In this document: positions 13,734-25,321 of the stretch, one piece after another
Layout of the letters: each line of letters starts with the position of its first letter
How positions within the stretch are numbered: the first letter of the stretch is position 1
Assembly (NCBI GenBank): GCA_027605045.1
Contig: JAQFWX010000009.1
Span: 806,001-870,000 of the forward strand
Source: Phallus indusiatus
Lineage: Eukaryota > Basidiomycota > Agaricomycetes > Phallales > Phallaceae
Reading direction: 5' to 3'
DNA: 64,000 nt
The notes under the pieces: model-generated
The model's input: the letters and a program-made list of their open reading frames with translations, nothing else
Databases searched by the model: none
What the model was told of the DNA's origin: nothing
Made by a program: the position numbers and the translations under genes

Positions 13734-16700
13734 ATGTCCGAATCAGCTACATCGAATGAAAACATAGTGCAACCAGTAGCCGTTTTGAACAATGACGGCG
13801 AAAGTGCTGGGCATGGGTCTCCAACCAATATTTCTACTGCCACCCAAAGAGTCGAGGGGGTTCCTAAAGACGAGAACTCGCCGCCCACTCAAACTGCAGC
13901 ACTATCTCCGACTGAGCAAAAATCACAGCCCGACGAGACCAAGTTAAATGAGCTGATACAGCTTCAGCTTTTACGGCTTCTAACTCACGAGTCGCCTGGT
14001 GAGAGATTTCTTTTTTATCTTCCAGACAAATGGATGCTAACCATACGTGCTTCATAAGAAAATGAATATAAATCATCACACGGTGAAGAAATTAAGGCAT
14101 TGCAGATGAAGTTTTTTGGACTGAAAAAAGCCAAAACTGATGGTGAGTATCGCACGTTGTAGTCGGTATCTTTATTCATCGCAATCGCTAATTGGGACAT
14201 GAAAGTAAATAACCGGTTCGACTATGAACAGAAATATCCCGCGGATCCGCCGGGAGAGGAACTTGCTTCTGATGCCAGAGTCTGGTCGACGTACCTCGAC
14301 GAAGCTTCTGCCTATGATCGTGAAAAAGTGGATGGAATGAAAGAGACGGCAGATGTTCTCCTGGTATTTGTATGTTTGAACGCTTGTTTTGCGTGCCATC
14401 ATTTTTCAATCTTATCGTTTACTAGGCTGGTCTTTTCTCTGGCGTTATAACCACATTCGTTTCCCAGGCTTCGCAAAGTCTTGCGCAGGATAACACTCTA
14501 GTTTCTGCATCTTTGTTGTTCGAAACAACAAAATTGCTAAGAGCACAGATCAGCGGAACACCAATCAGTAATATCCCTAGTTCAACCCTGGACCCTACTT
14601 CCCCATTCACACCGACGACAAATGCGTTTCTAGTGAATGGTTTATGGTTCACTAGTTTGGCAATCACGTTGTCCACGGCACTATTTGCTGTCCTCTCCAA
14701 ACAATGGCTATATTATTACCTGTCTTCTATTCATGGAACGCCACGAGAAAGGGCGAGGGCCAGACAGTTTCGGTTTCAAGGGTTCAAACTGTGGAAGGTC
14801 GCTGCGATCATTGATCTCTTGCCAGTCCTCCTGCATCTCGCTGTCGGTCTGTTCCTCACAGGCATTATCATCCTGTTATTTCCATTAGATATTCGAGTTG
14901 CCTGGACGATTGTTGCTATTACCGGCGTCACATATACTTTATATTTCGTATCTGCGATATTGCCTATTTGGCTCCCGGGGTGCCCATATACGACATCGCT
15001 CACGATTTATATCGGTGCACCGTTCTTTTTCTTGCTATGGGTCGGTCAAGCTTTAGACTCGGTTATTCCGCTTGATTCCCTATACGATTCACCATACCTG
15101 AAGCCTATATTCCTAATTCTACTGCAACAAATCTATATAATTCGCGATTTCCCCATATGGAGTCGGGTGCGAAGAAACTTTAAGCGCTCCATTTCCACCG
15201 TTACGAAATTCCAAGACTGGAGAGAGGAGAAAATAAAGGACGCTGTCGCAAGTGCGGCCTCCCTAGATTTGAATGCACTTCATTGGCTTTATGATACCTC
15301 CTCTGCGACAAGCGTTCACCGCATTATTGCCCGGTGTGCATTCATACATCGAGACGTTACCAAAGGAATCAAACTTGACATCATCGACAAATTTTGGAGG
15401 ATTTTGGAAGCCAGCGAAACCAATAAGACCAACAGCAAGACCAATGCGTGTTTTCGTCAGGAGTTGTGTTTCGATCTCTTGTCCCGGGAATACAACTGCT
15501 GGTCTCTAATCCTTCCGGATCCGTCAACAGGAGGTGTGCGGGATGTGGAGTTGAGAGGACAGATGGATGAAGCGGAATTAAAAAAATATTCCGACATCGC
15601 TGAGAATGTCGTAAATGAAAGATATACCCAGGTTCTGAGGGATATCATCAAGGACGTCGATTTCCAGGTTCCGTTGATCATGTGGCGCTGTTTCTTCGCA
15701 AGGGCGTCTGGAGATGCTGAGGTAGCCAAACACATAATCACTTGCAAAGGAGAAAATATATTTTCTTGGAGAAACGACACGCCGGCACACGCTGTCTCTT
15801 CCAGTGAACTCCAGAAATGGAGGTTTGACTACCTGTTTCGTTACTTCCGGCATGACAACCCTGACCATTCTAGGCCCTTCGAAACACGCTATCACCTCCT
15901 TGTCTCTGTCTACTATAACCTTACCTCAAAAAAGCCGGTCATTGGCGACGAGGACCAGAGACGAGAAACCTTGGACTTGCTGTTTCACCACTTCTATGAT
16001 TGGCTTGATCCCAAATCCAATGCCACTATCTCACCAAGAGGCTTGGACTACTTTACCTTTTTCATCGAAATTTTCTGCAAGGATACATGGGACGGGTCCA
16101 TCATGTCCGAACCAATCAGAGATCGAGCAATAGAGTGCTTCGACAGGATTTGGGTTACAATGGGCGCCTACGAGCGTGAAACATTCTTTAACAGGGAATA
16201 TGACAACCTCATTCCCGCATACAAGTGGTGTTCGCGAGATCTCAATGCAAAGCTCTCACAATTAACATCTCCCATATTTGCACTATTGCTCGTGCCAAAG
16301 AACTGTACACGTCTACACACAATCCTCTCGGCTGACCCCCACGCTCAGGCTGTAACCAATCTTTCAGCATATCTCAAAAATTTGGGAAATTGCAAGTCGG
16401 ATAGTTCGATAAACATCCATTGGCGTTTATGGGATCTCTTCACGTCAATGAACCGAAATGCGCCTCTGTTTCCGACTTTCTACAATCTGTCTGTCCTGGT
16501 GAGACTATGGATATATTTCATGGCTTATCCATCAAAAATCAGAATGTTCCTGGTCGCTGTGAAGTCAAAGCTTGATCCGCAAGACTTACATCGTCTCCAT
16601 GGTATCATGAACGAGGAGGCGCAGTATGAGCAACATTTAGACCGTCGTCAGAAACTTGAGGAATCTGTGCGCTGGTTTGGAAAAATAATAGCCTATTCCC

Positions 16701-16882
16701 AGCCCCAGTCAAACGATGGAAACCAAATCACTCAAAGGAATCATGACGCTGAAGAGCGTGCACAAATTGAGGTAACCGCTCCGGCATCTAAGCTCCGTCA
16801 ACGCTTGGCAGAAATAGATGTTCTATTAGAGGAAGCAGTTGCAAACTGTAAACTTGGGTATCTTTCCCTGGCCAAATCATAA
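13734..16882 (+). CDS. DUF6535-domain membrane protein, copy 1
   Basis: A member of a large agaricomycete-expanded family of unknown function. Three introns (13999-14058, 14143-14205, 14370-14425) join exons of 265, 84, 164 and 2457 nt into 989 residues. The start MSESATSNEN was chosen over an in-frame ATG 33 nt upstream because the paralogue at 58-62 kb also starts MSE. After a low-complexity acidic N-terminus comes the DUF6535 core: NNRFDYEQKYPADPPG, DVLLVF|AGLFSGVITTFV (TM1), FLVNGLWFTSLAITLSTALF (TM2), AVLSKQWLYYYLS, then two more membrane segments around PVLLHLAVGLFLTGIIILL and VAITGVTYTLYFVSAILPIW. A long, mostly helical soluble tail contains SVHRIIARC and ends with a coiled-coil-like segment. 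The topology suggests a membrane anchor with a cytosolic regulatory tail; function unknown. Confidence 0.88.
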
Positions 16883-18193
16883 TTTTCTTTGTATATACAT
16901 ATATTATATATATTGTCAATATAACGCTTATTGGAGTATCTCCCAAAATTCAGCTACAGCCGAGTAAACGAATGTCGGGTAATGAAAAAAAAAAATCACG
17001 ACGCTAAAGTGCGCACACAAAACCCTACAAAACCCCAGTGAAAAATGAGGTGTTTACATAAGTAGTTTCATATTTCGGTCACATCAAACATCAACTGCTA
17101 GTATGAAATTACTCGGTCCACCGTTCACGTTCACAGACTGTTGAGTTCGCGAACAGGCTACAAGGAGATTAGTAAGCGAAGGCTATATGCGCCGTTCCTT
17201 ACGGCTAGGTGATTTCGGAGTACTAATTAGCCTCGGAACCAGTCTAATATGTATTACGTCACCTCCCATTTTGGACATTCAAAACGGGAGGTTTCTCTAT
17301 ACATATTAGACTGGTTCCGAGGCTAAGTACTAATAGGCTATCTTTTCTATTTTCACCTTTTGTCTCCCTTTCGTTTCACTTTTATTTGGAATTCACATTT
17401 CTTGTATTTTTACCTTGCTAATCACCTTTTAGTTCCATTTTCCTGGAACATGCATTTACAAACTGTATATAAAAAACCACCTTTTCTACTACAATAGCAA
17501 GAAGTTTTATGCTCTCCTTTATGATTCCCCTCTGAGCGCACGAACACTGATTCCCTTACTTACTCTGCCTACCTCCTGATGGCGCATATCAAGACGAATA
17601 GTAGCATTGCCATCTACATCATCCCTGAGCATTTCCCCGTGACCTATCCCATTTTAAACATGTCGAAAGTAGAGTCAACACCAAGAAGTGTGAGCGCATG
17701 TGAACACCTGTAGCTGTGTAGTTTTAAGCTTAGTCGCGTACGCTCACCTCAAACTTCAGCTTGAGCTCGCTTCATAGTGCCCTCCTGGGGGCTTAAATTT
17801 TAGACCTTAGTTAGAGCCAATATAACCAAACCCCTTCTTCAACAGCCCAGACGCAAGCGCTGAAATTTTTGAGCCTGAGAACTCACAGTATTGTACACTC
17901 CCAGAATCCAGATTCCGCAAGCAAAAGCGCGCTCGCAAAGGGGTAGCAGCTTTTTAGGGACATAATGTGAAAGATAGGGAGAAGGTATTTGGCCATCTTG
18001 TCGCCTACAGAGCACTTATGAGTAAGGAGAAAAATTCTGCCAATTTTAGTGCTTTCTTAGGATTGCCTGTCGGCCTCATGGCCCATGAGTGCATAAATCT
18101 TACACCAAATGTGACTTACATTTTGATAAATTTGAAAAATGACTAATTGTACACTGTTTTCGAAACAAATATAAAATTTCACGCCAACAAAAC
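16883..18193. other. Intergenic region with MITE
   Basis: No protein gene. It contains the 98-bp palindromic element at 17228-17325. A short minus-strand frame at about 17520-17630 (LRDDVDGNATIRLDMRHQ) is open for 36 codons but has no recognised family. Confidence 0.6.
17219..17334. mobile_element. Palindromic MITE with 9-bp target-site duplication
   Basis: A 27-bp perfect terminal inverted repeat (17228-17254 and 17299-17325; outer end TAGCCTCGGAACCAG) encloses a second, 13-bp inverted repeat with one mismatch (17261-17273 and 17280-17292), separated by 6-bp symmetric internal loops and a 6-bp terminal loop. The whole 98-bp unit is bounded by identical 9-bp direct repeats AGTACTAAT at 17219-17227 and 17326-17334. 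Structure and duplication length are those of a miniature inverted-repeat element; 9-bp duplications are usual for Mutator-like transposases. It has no coding capacity. Confidence 0.85.
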
Positions 18194-20248
18194 TTACACT
18201 AACCAAATTCTTCGTCGTTTCAAAAGCATTGCACGAGAGACGAGAAGGAAGAAGAATCCAAGAAAAATGATGATCTTTATGGTAAGTGAAACTGAATCAA
18301 TCCTAACATTTGAAGACTTAGAGAGCGATAAAACGTACGCTAACAACAACGGTAGTTCTGTCCCATTTGTATTCTGGAGCGTCTAGGATTTGTCCTGCCA
18401 CAGGAGCCGCGACGAGAGTAAAGAAGCTCTGAAGAAAAGATGAATAGCCAAAGGCAAACCTAAAGATCCGAATAGCATACATAAATAAGCGTAAGCCAAA
18501 ATATTTAGATCAGATCAAAGATTTACCCAAGATCGCTTATATTTTCCACGTAGGCAGATACAGTAGGTCCACCAAGAGATAGGCCTGTAAATTTGGGCAA
18601 AGAATGAGTGAATGTCAGCTGGGATGCATTGAACGCACATCCGCCCGAGAGAATCCCATAAAAAAATGCAAAAAGCACCAATCCTTTTTGATCAGTCGCT
18701 TTTATCATAGTAAGACTGACGATCCCCAAGAGAGCAGACCCTCCAGTCACGACTTTCCGAAGACATCTTAAATTGATTTATGAGTATTCTGATTGAACTC
18801 TTACTATTTAAAGCGCCATATTTGTCGGCTAGAATCCCCATAAGAATTCTCCCTATTATAGTCGCGCCGTTCATAATGGTAATCTGATTGAACAATAAGG
18901 AAAGACTCCTCGACATAGAAAAACACGAACTTACCGAGTAAAAAGCTAGATCAGTTGATATTCCATGAAGAACTGCAAATAACTGAACGTAGAAGACTAT
19001 TCGGATGTTATGGTCAAAATAAATGAAGTGATTCCAGACGATAAACACACGTGGAAAGTATACGGCAAAGATTAAAAGAGAAGACCTAGAGGAAGATAAA
19101 AATGGGGAAAAGGGGTGAAAAATGAGAAGGTCGCTAACATACGCCATTATAGCCACAAGAAAAGGAACGTCTGTAGCTACTTTCTTTACATCAGGGTTTG
19201 GAAGGTTATACTTTCTTAATTTCCTAGGAGGAAGTCGAGGTCGCATCAAAAGGTTTCCAATTATGAATAGGATCAAGGAGATGAAGGAAATGATTCTATA
19301 ACGTGTGTTAGTATCTATAATTAACAATCAAATTAAGCCCATGCCTGATACCCCAAGCAAATCCTACTCGCCCATCGAAAAATTGGTTCAAGCCTATTGT
19401 TTGGACTATGGCGCCGATGGCTGCACCTAGAATAATGATCAAGATGATTCTGATGAATATATATAGAGCGCATAACACTTGCCCAGCGAAGCTATCCCTG
19501 CTGCCAAAGCTCTTCGACGTTTGAAGTAGTGAAAACATATCGATATAGCCGGTACATATATCAGCCCCATTCCTAATCCAACACCTACTCCTTGTGCAAG
19601 GAAGACTTGATAAAAATGGTGTGGCTTAGCGAAGGACAGCATAAAATACCTATTGAGTGTTTATGAATAAAAAATGAAATCGAAAGATGACCAGGAAAAC
19701 TGACGAGAAGATGTAAATTGCAGAACCAGTGAGGAGTAGAGGCCTTAGATATCCTTCGTCGAAAGCTTTGCCAGTGGGGAGTCCAAGAAAGAAAACCAAA
19801 AAAACTTGGGTGCTGCCTATCCATGCTATTTTGGAAGGACTGTGGTTGTTGAGGTATACTCTCTATAATCGAGACAATTAGCTGGAGAGAAAGGCTGATA
19901 CAAAGTAAAAGCACATCTTACGGTGTAATAGTCCTGAAAAACTCCAAATGAATATATTGTCCCTTGCGTTAAAAAAACCATGCAAAAACTACTCGTCCAT
20001 TAACTCAACTTAAAATCAACCACATAAGCACGGTATCCTCACCTAGCAAAAACGGTAGCCCAAGCTTGTCTGCCTCCTTCCGGAAACTTATCCGCATAAT
20101 CATACTCCTGCCCAGCTACTAACGGTTGAAACGTCGTGACCTGACTTGGAGTTTGGGCTTCTTCGCTGACAGGCTCCAGACTCGTCACCAACGTTAGCGG
20201 CTCAGGTAAGAAAGCTCCACTTTCACTTGATGAGAGGACGAAGTCCAT
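18194..20248 (-). CDS. MFS transporter, monocarboxylate/Mch-type, copy A
   Basis: A 12-TM major facilitator of the monocarboxylate/riboflavin transporter-like (MCT/Mch) group, probably in the plasma membrane; substrate not predictable. The ATG at 20246-20248 (MDFVLSSSESG) parallels the start of copy B. The N-terminal tail leads into the family signature FPEGGRQAWATVFAS, then TQGTIYSFGVFQDYYT, SKIAWIGSTQVFLVFFLG, MLSFAKPHHFYQVFLAQG, GAAIGAIVQTIGLNQ, FYVQLFAVLHGISTDLAFYS, ITIMNGATIIGRILMGILAD and VAGQILDAPEYKWDRT. About ten short introns all restore frame. The last exon encodes a basic tail ending RRRIWLV. No disabling lesion is seen. It shares a 17-bp upstream motif with copy B. Confidence 0.88.
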
Positions 20249-20312
20249 ATTGTCGCAGACTTGCGAGGCGTCAGTACATTCCACGGTGTCACGCAGTGAA
20301 TAAATTATGGGT

Positions 20313-20329
20313 AGCCCGAACAAGCCCGT
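20313..20329 (-). promoter_or_regulatory. Conserved 17-bp promoter motif, CGG-N7-CGG (copy A)
   Basis: Read on the gene strand this is ACGGGCTTGTTCGGGCT, 65 bp upstream of the transporter ATG. The identical 17 bases occur at 30626-30642 upstream of copy B, while the sequence around them has diverged. Two direct CGG triplets spaced by seven bases resemble sites for fungal Zn2Cys6 binuclear-cluster regulators. The regulator is unknown. Confidence 0.55.
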
Positions 20330-21473
20330 GGATTTGTCAAGAATTCAAAGTAATTTCGGGAGCTATCTGGAGGCCTAGAGTTATATAATTGCGCGCGAAC
20401 ATCGGAGGCCACATAGTCTATAAACTTTATCAGTGTACTATACATAGAGATTGCATATTAGAGAAAAACAAGACAGACATCAACATCGGACATCCTCTCG
20501 TACGCGTCCGGGATTGAGGTAGGTGATATATTGATACATGATTCCAGCAAGCACTGTCGAGGTCGTATCTGAAAATGTGATGAGAGGACTGATGTCAAAC
20601 GAGCGTACTGATACGGGACCGGCCGCGGGACCGACATCCTCGCATCCTCACTCGCGGGCGCCGGAGCCCGTTGCGTATCGTCACCGCGCCTGAGGCCGGC
20701 GTCGTCTTCTTCAGCCTTCACGTCTTTCTTTCGCGTTTTCCGCCGCACCCAGTGTTGGAATATGAGTTACTCCTGTATATAGTATTAGTCACGGCGCTTA
20801 TAGACTACACCCACCCAGCACTCATTGAAGCAACCGAGCTAAAGATTCGTGTCACTCCGAGTGGCGAGGTATGTTCCTAAGCTCGCAGCATCAGCCCACT
20901 AATTTGGACAAAGCAGATTTATGTTTTCAAGACGACTGGATGAGATACTATGTGATGATCGTGAATAAACTAAAATATGTTGATAGTCTCGAGCGTTGCA
21001 ACAATAACCAAGCTCACCTTGCGTACGGTCGCCCGATGATTTGGATGAGTTGCGTTAAGCGGTCCGTAATGCATATGACTTTATGTTGCGAGCAGAGTCA
21101 TCATGATGCCATATGGCTTTGACGAGGCTACGGCTATGTTTCAATTTTTTTTTAAATCATAGGATCGTATCTCACTCAAATTTTAATTTTAGAGCTCTTT
21201 AGCTTCAAGCCTATCTTAGGAACGCCATTCGGAGCTCGTTGATTGAAACTTATGAGTGGTACTGAGGCAGTAGCTATACAATTGAAAACAATACAAGATA
21301 CAATCTGCATCAAGCACGTATCTCGATTCCTCAAGCTGGCACGTAGTTCGTGGAGATAAACTGGAACAAGAGCCCAATAAACGACAGCTTGCTGGCTTTC
21401 CTTCTTTACGTCCTCCACTAGCTGACAAGTTTACAGACGTGCGCAGAACATCTTCCCTCTGCACATTATATGA
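20330..21473. other. Intergenic region with a GC-rich island
   Basis: No confident gene. About 20620-20750 is sharply GC-rich (GGCCGCGGGACCG, CGCGGGCGCCGGAGCC), unlike everything around it. Open frames cross it on both strands (20458-20748 - and 20671-20880 +), but neither begins with a convincing start nor matches a family known to me. Confidence 0.45.
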
Positions 21474-22878
21474 ATGTCGCAAAATCGATTGGTTGATGTC
21501 AGAAATGACAATGAGGGTATAGCGTACATTGGCCAGTGGTCAACCGTAGAGGCATCCACCGTCAACAATTTTACAAACCTGATCAATGGCCCAACGTTTT
21601 CCCCCATATTGCACAGTACTAATACGACAAGCAGTTTTGTATTTCCATTTAATGGTCAGTAGCATAAGCCTAATTAGTTTTTTTTTACTTACTATTCAAT
21701 GCTTGAAACCAGGCTCGTCAATAAGTGTAGTTGGCTCAATCAATATCGCAAATGTGTCGAAAGTTAACCAGGATCCTTCTTGGGCGTGCGCCGTTGACGG
21801 AATTCCTCTTCTTTTACCGAACCTAATTTCAGTCAATAATCAAAACATTAGAATATTATGCAGTCAAGGGGGTATTACAGACGGACCACATGAACTCGTC
21901 GTAAATGTAACCTCGAAAGGAAGGCCATTCTATCTTGACTTACTTGAATATCAACCTTCCCCAACTCTCTCTCTTGAAAATACTCTCATACGTATTAATT
22001 CAAATACCGATCCCGCGATAGATTTTGTTTCGGGATGGGAACCTATAGGCATTTTGAACGGAACGACAGATCCTGAGGGTCTGGTCGACGTGACATTTAT
22101 TGGTACGGAAGTTGTCTCACTAAAACTCTGGTAAATTTTGGAATTTACATGAGATATCAATTCAGGGACCCAAATTTCCTGGTATGGATATACGCCTTTT
22201 CAACAACCACCCAATGCCTCTTCGGGAAAGTTCTCCATTGACGGTCAACCCTATACGTCTTTCCAAATACCCGGATTAGAGCAGTTTCAGGCTACCCCAT
22301 ATAATCGACCTATCTTTACGACACCCATGCTTGAGATGGGACCCCACGTACTGTCCGTCAAATATACTGGTGGTCCAGGACAAACTCCGCTCACGTTCGA
22401 GTATGTTGTTATCCAAAACGGTTCTTTTCCTTACACCGTGTCCAAGAACTCTAGCATAGGAATTGGCAATCCCACATCCAGTACTAGTACAGCGCCGTCG
22501 GCATCGAACGATACTAGTAAAAATCCAACTATCCAGGTTGGAAACATCGTTGGGAGCGTTGTAGGAGGTATTGGATTAATCGTCATATGCTCAGTCGTCT
22601 TATTCTTCTGGTTCAAAATTCGCAAAAGAAAAGGTGCAAATCCCAAGGTTCTAAATCCCTTTTCAATACGGCCGGGGCCGACTTCGAATCAGACTCTTAA
22701 AAGTCAAGGAATATTGTCTAGTACTCACCCTTTCTCACAACCGGCCGTATTTGCACATAATGTTTCAGTCCCGCCGTCAAACAATCTAATTTTACCTTAC
22801 CAAACCAACCGTGAAATATCTAGCGGCGGATCGAGGCGGCCTCTCCCAGCAATACCCCGCAGTTCAATTCTTCCATGA
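21474..22878 (+). CDS. Single-pass surface glycoprotein with Ser/Thr stalk
   Basis: Three exons (21474-21654, 21713-22102, 22166-22878) encode 427 residues. Two tandem beta-rich extracellular modules can be seen, each with a GQWS or SGW-type start and a GPHEL or GPHVL motif near its end (TDGPHELVVNVTSK and EMGPHVLSVKYTG). The tail EYVVIQNGSFPYT is followed by a Ser/Thr/Asn-rich stalk, a transmembrane helix (IVGSVVGGIGLIVICSVVLF), a basic stop-transfer RKRKG and a Pro/Ser-rich cytosolic tail. Many N-glycosylation sequons are present. Similar proteins are abundant in Agaricomycetes, with no known function. The first ATG gives no signal peptide; either the protein uses its TM helix as a signal-anchor or a short 5' exon was missed. 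Confidence 0.75.
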
Positions 22879-23678
22879 TCACTAACAGACTCGGATTCTG
22901 TACCGGTAATCAGGGCAGCCAGTACTAGAGCTCCTGCTTAACGTGAAAATATTGGTACTTATCCAACAATACATGGTGTAAGGCTCGATACCCTTGCATA
23001 GCAGGACGACGTCAGCCTTCCGTTTGTCTCCCTTGAGGTATTTTTCGTTTCTTGCGCACACTTCCATATTCCTTTATGTTATTAAATTTCCCTCTTCCTT
23101 TCTTGTTTTATCTATTTGTTCGTTGCTTTGTTCTTTATTATTTAAAGCCTCATATAAATACAAAGCCTTCTTCGTAGACTTCATTCATATTTAATCTCTA
23201 CCTTCTATATCTTCCTCGCGGGACGGTCGCGCAAACTTATTAATGTACAATGGGGTTCTTGACGAAATTGTTATTATGCAAACACCTCCAGCATACATAT
23301 TTTTAGGGTTAATATGCATTTACATATAAAAGTATTTCTCTTTAATGTATCGGCACATTATTTATTGTTTGATAGTTGAAATACACATGAGGGCGAGGGA
23401 CTGCATACATATTTCTCTTTATTTTCGATTATCGCCAACTTTTTATCTCCACCAACGCCAAATATACTTATCTACGTATTTCCTCGTGTCATCTTTTACT
23501 GATTGTATGATGACCACCAAATAGACCAATGTTGAGTCGGGGGTAGTATACGCAAACGGATCCTCAAATTTCAAAGGTTGATACAAAAGAAGACAAATCA
23601 CGCTTATACGTGCACCGTACAGGATACAACTGAATATCGTTTATATGTGCTACCTATATTTACAAGGGTGAATAACGA
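22879..23678. other. Convergent 3' intergenic region
   Basis: AT-rich sequence between the glycoprotein and Brl1 stop codons, with no gene or repeat that I can support. Confidence 0.55.
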
Positions 23679-25139
23679 CTAATTTTCTCGCAAATCATCG
23701 CTTGACGGTTTCCTTCGTCGACTAGGTGTCTTTGGGAAAGAATCCTCTCCCGGTGGAACACTTAATGCTCGTCGGTTATGTTCTTGTGTGAATGATTCCG
23801 ACGTTACGGCGTGTGAAGGTGGCGGCCAGTAAGGAAGAGAGTTCGAATGGAACATCGGTGCTGGTACAGGTGACGAGACAATGTCGCTAGGTGCATGTCG
23901 CGCACGATAGAACATCAGAAGAGAGTTAACAAGGACAATTCCCATTGCTAAAGACGCCAATGAGAACATCTATCAAAAAAAGAAATTCATATTTGAATAG
24001 GATGCGTTACGCAGTGTTAAGCGCTTACCATAGTTCTCCAAGAGATGGGCTCCATAAAGCTATCTATCGTTTCACCGATCAACTCCGCTAAAAGTTTCGT
24101 TCGTTTAACAATCGTAGCGTCTTTAGACATGCATCGTCTCCATTCTTCGCAATCTTCGAGGATGACAGGCGAAGGCCTGTCGCCGCAAAAGTTCTCGGTG
24201 TACAGTTTAGTGCACATGGTGATTTCTTGCAACACGTCTGGATTAAACCGGTTTAGAAACTGAATTAAAATGCATCAATCAATAGGGCACACCTAGCTTA
24301 TGTTCCAACATTTTATGTTCTACATCTTTCTGCACGTTGCGAAAGAATCCGTATGCGAGGTATAACAGCCCGATAACTAGCGAAAGATTGAAGAAAAACT
24401 GCAAGTATCTGTGGGGTTGCTTCAGCTTTTGACAACGTGAACCGATGAACGTTCATACCCAAGTAATAAATAAGGTATTTCGGAATGAGCCAGTTGAGGT
24501 TTCGGAACAGTGAATGTGTAGTGATGGTTGTGATTTGTCGTCGTCGTAAGAGGTTCCGAGAGCGACTTTTCAAAGGGCCGTCTTCGTCTTGGGATTGTCG
24601 TTAACGCGCCAACTTGATCGCCCGCTTCATCTTCGTCCTCATCGCCACTCTGGTTTGCCTCGTCCTCTTCATCGCTGGGTGTGTCCCGTCTCTGCTTACG
24701 CGACCTGCTTGGTTTACTTGGAGACTCCATCTCAGGCTTTCTCGGCACGGCAACAGGAGACGAGTCGATCTTGGAAGGGGAAGCATCTTCCATAGAGACA
24801 TCTTGAATGTCAATCTCTGTGGCTGAGAATGGCGAGCGGGGCGACCAAGGGCTTGCTAGATGAGACGGTTGACCAAACGAGACCGGTGCATCTCGACCTG
24901 GAAAGGGCGATTGTGATTGTGGAAAAGCAGGCGAAGGCATGCTAGCGAATTTGTTGAAAGGCGCTGATTCAGGAAAATAAAACATCAATGAAGATTTCTA
25001 GCATTAAAAAAATGAAGTGTGACGTACGTTTTATTGGCGTACGGAAGGGAGAGTCTTCTCCAATTACGTTTCTGTTTTTATTCGTGAATTCGAAATCCAT
25101 GGGTGCCTCCGTTGAACGTCGTTCATAGCGTACGTTCAT
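23679..25139 (-). CDS. BRL1: Nuclear envelope protein Brl1/Brr6
   Basis: An integral inner nuclear membrane protein needed for nuclear pore assembly and membrane lipid homeostasis. The ATG (25137-25139) opens MNVRYERRSTEAPMDFEF. The N-terminal half is low-complexity, with Ser/Pro-rich and Asp/Glu-rich tracts (DEEDEANQSGDEDEDE). Then comes the family domain: TM1 YLQFFFNLSLVIGLLYLAYG, a lumenal segment with four conserved cysteines (TMCTKLYTENFCG ... LEDCEEWRRCM) that form the disulfide-linked amphipathic region, SFMEPISWRTM, and TM2 MFSLASLAMGIVLVNSLLMF. Introns lie after TPIK, LLLG, EHKL and SWRTM; the third needs the acceptor just before the DVLQEI codons. It is divergent from ClpP with 182 bp between start codons. 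Confidence 0.9.
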
Positions 25140-25321
25140 AGTCGAATTCGTAACGGGTTGAAATAAGGAGAGAAGGGAAAGAGTCAACTAGTCAGAGTCA
25201 GCGGGGCGCACGCGTAAATTTTAAGAAAGTCCAAAAGTCGGACACGTGACATAGAAATCACAACCAAAAAAACTCAGCGGCAACGGTGTCGGGTCCGGCG
25301 TCCAAAGTGTTCCACGCTGGT
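25140..25321. promoter_or_regulatory. Shared divergent promoter (BRL1 / ClpP)
   Basis: A 182-bp interval between opposing start codons. It contains an E-box palindrome CACGTG (25243-25248) and an MCB-like ACGCGT (25210-25215). No TATA box is visible, which fits housekeeping genes. Confidence 0.5.

Noticed and set aside
20458..20748. 96-codon minus-strand ORF over the GC island
   Set aside because: Arg/Asp-rich composition follows from the GC-rich DNA; no homologous family is recognised.
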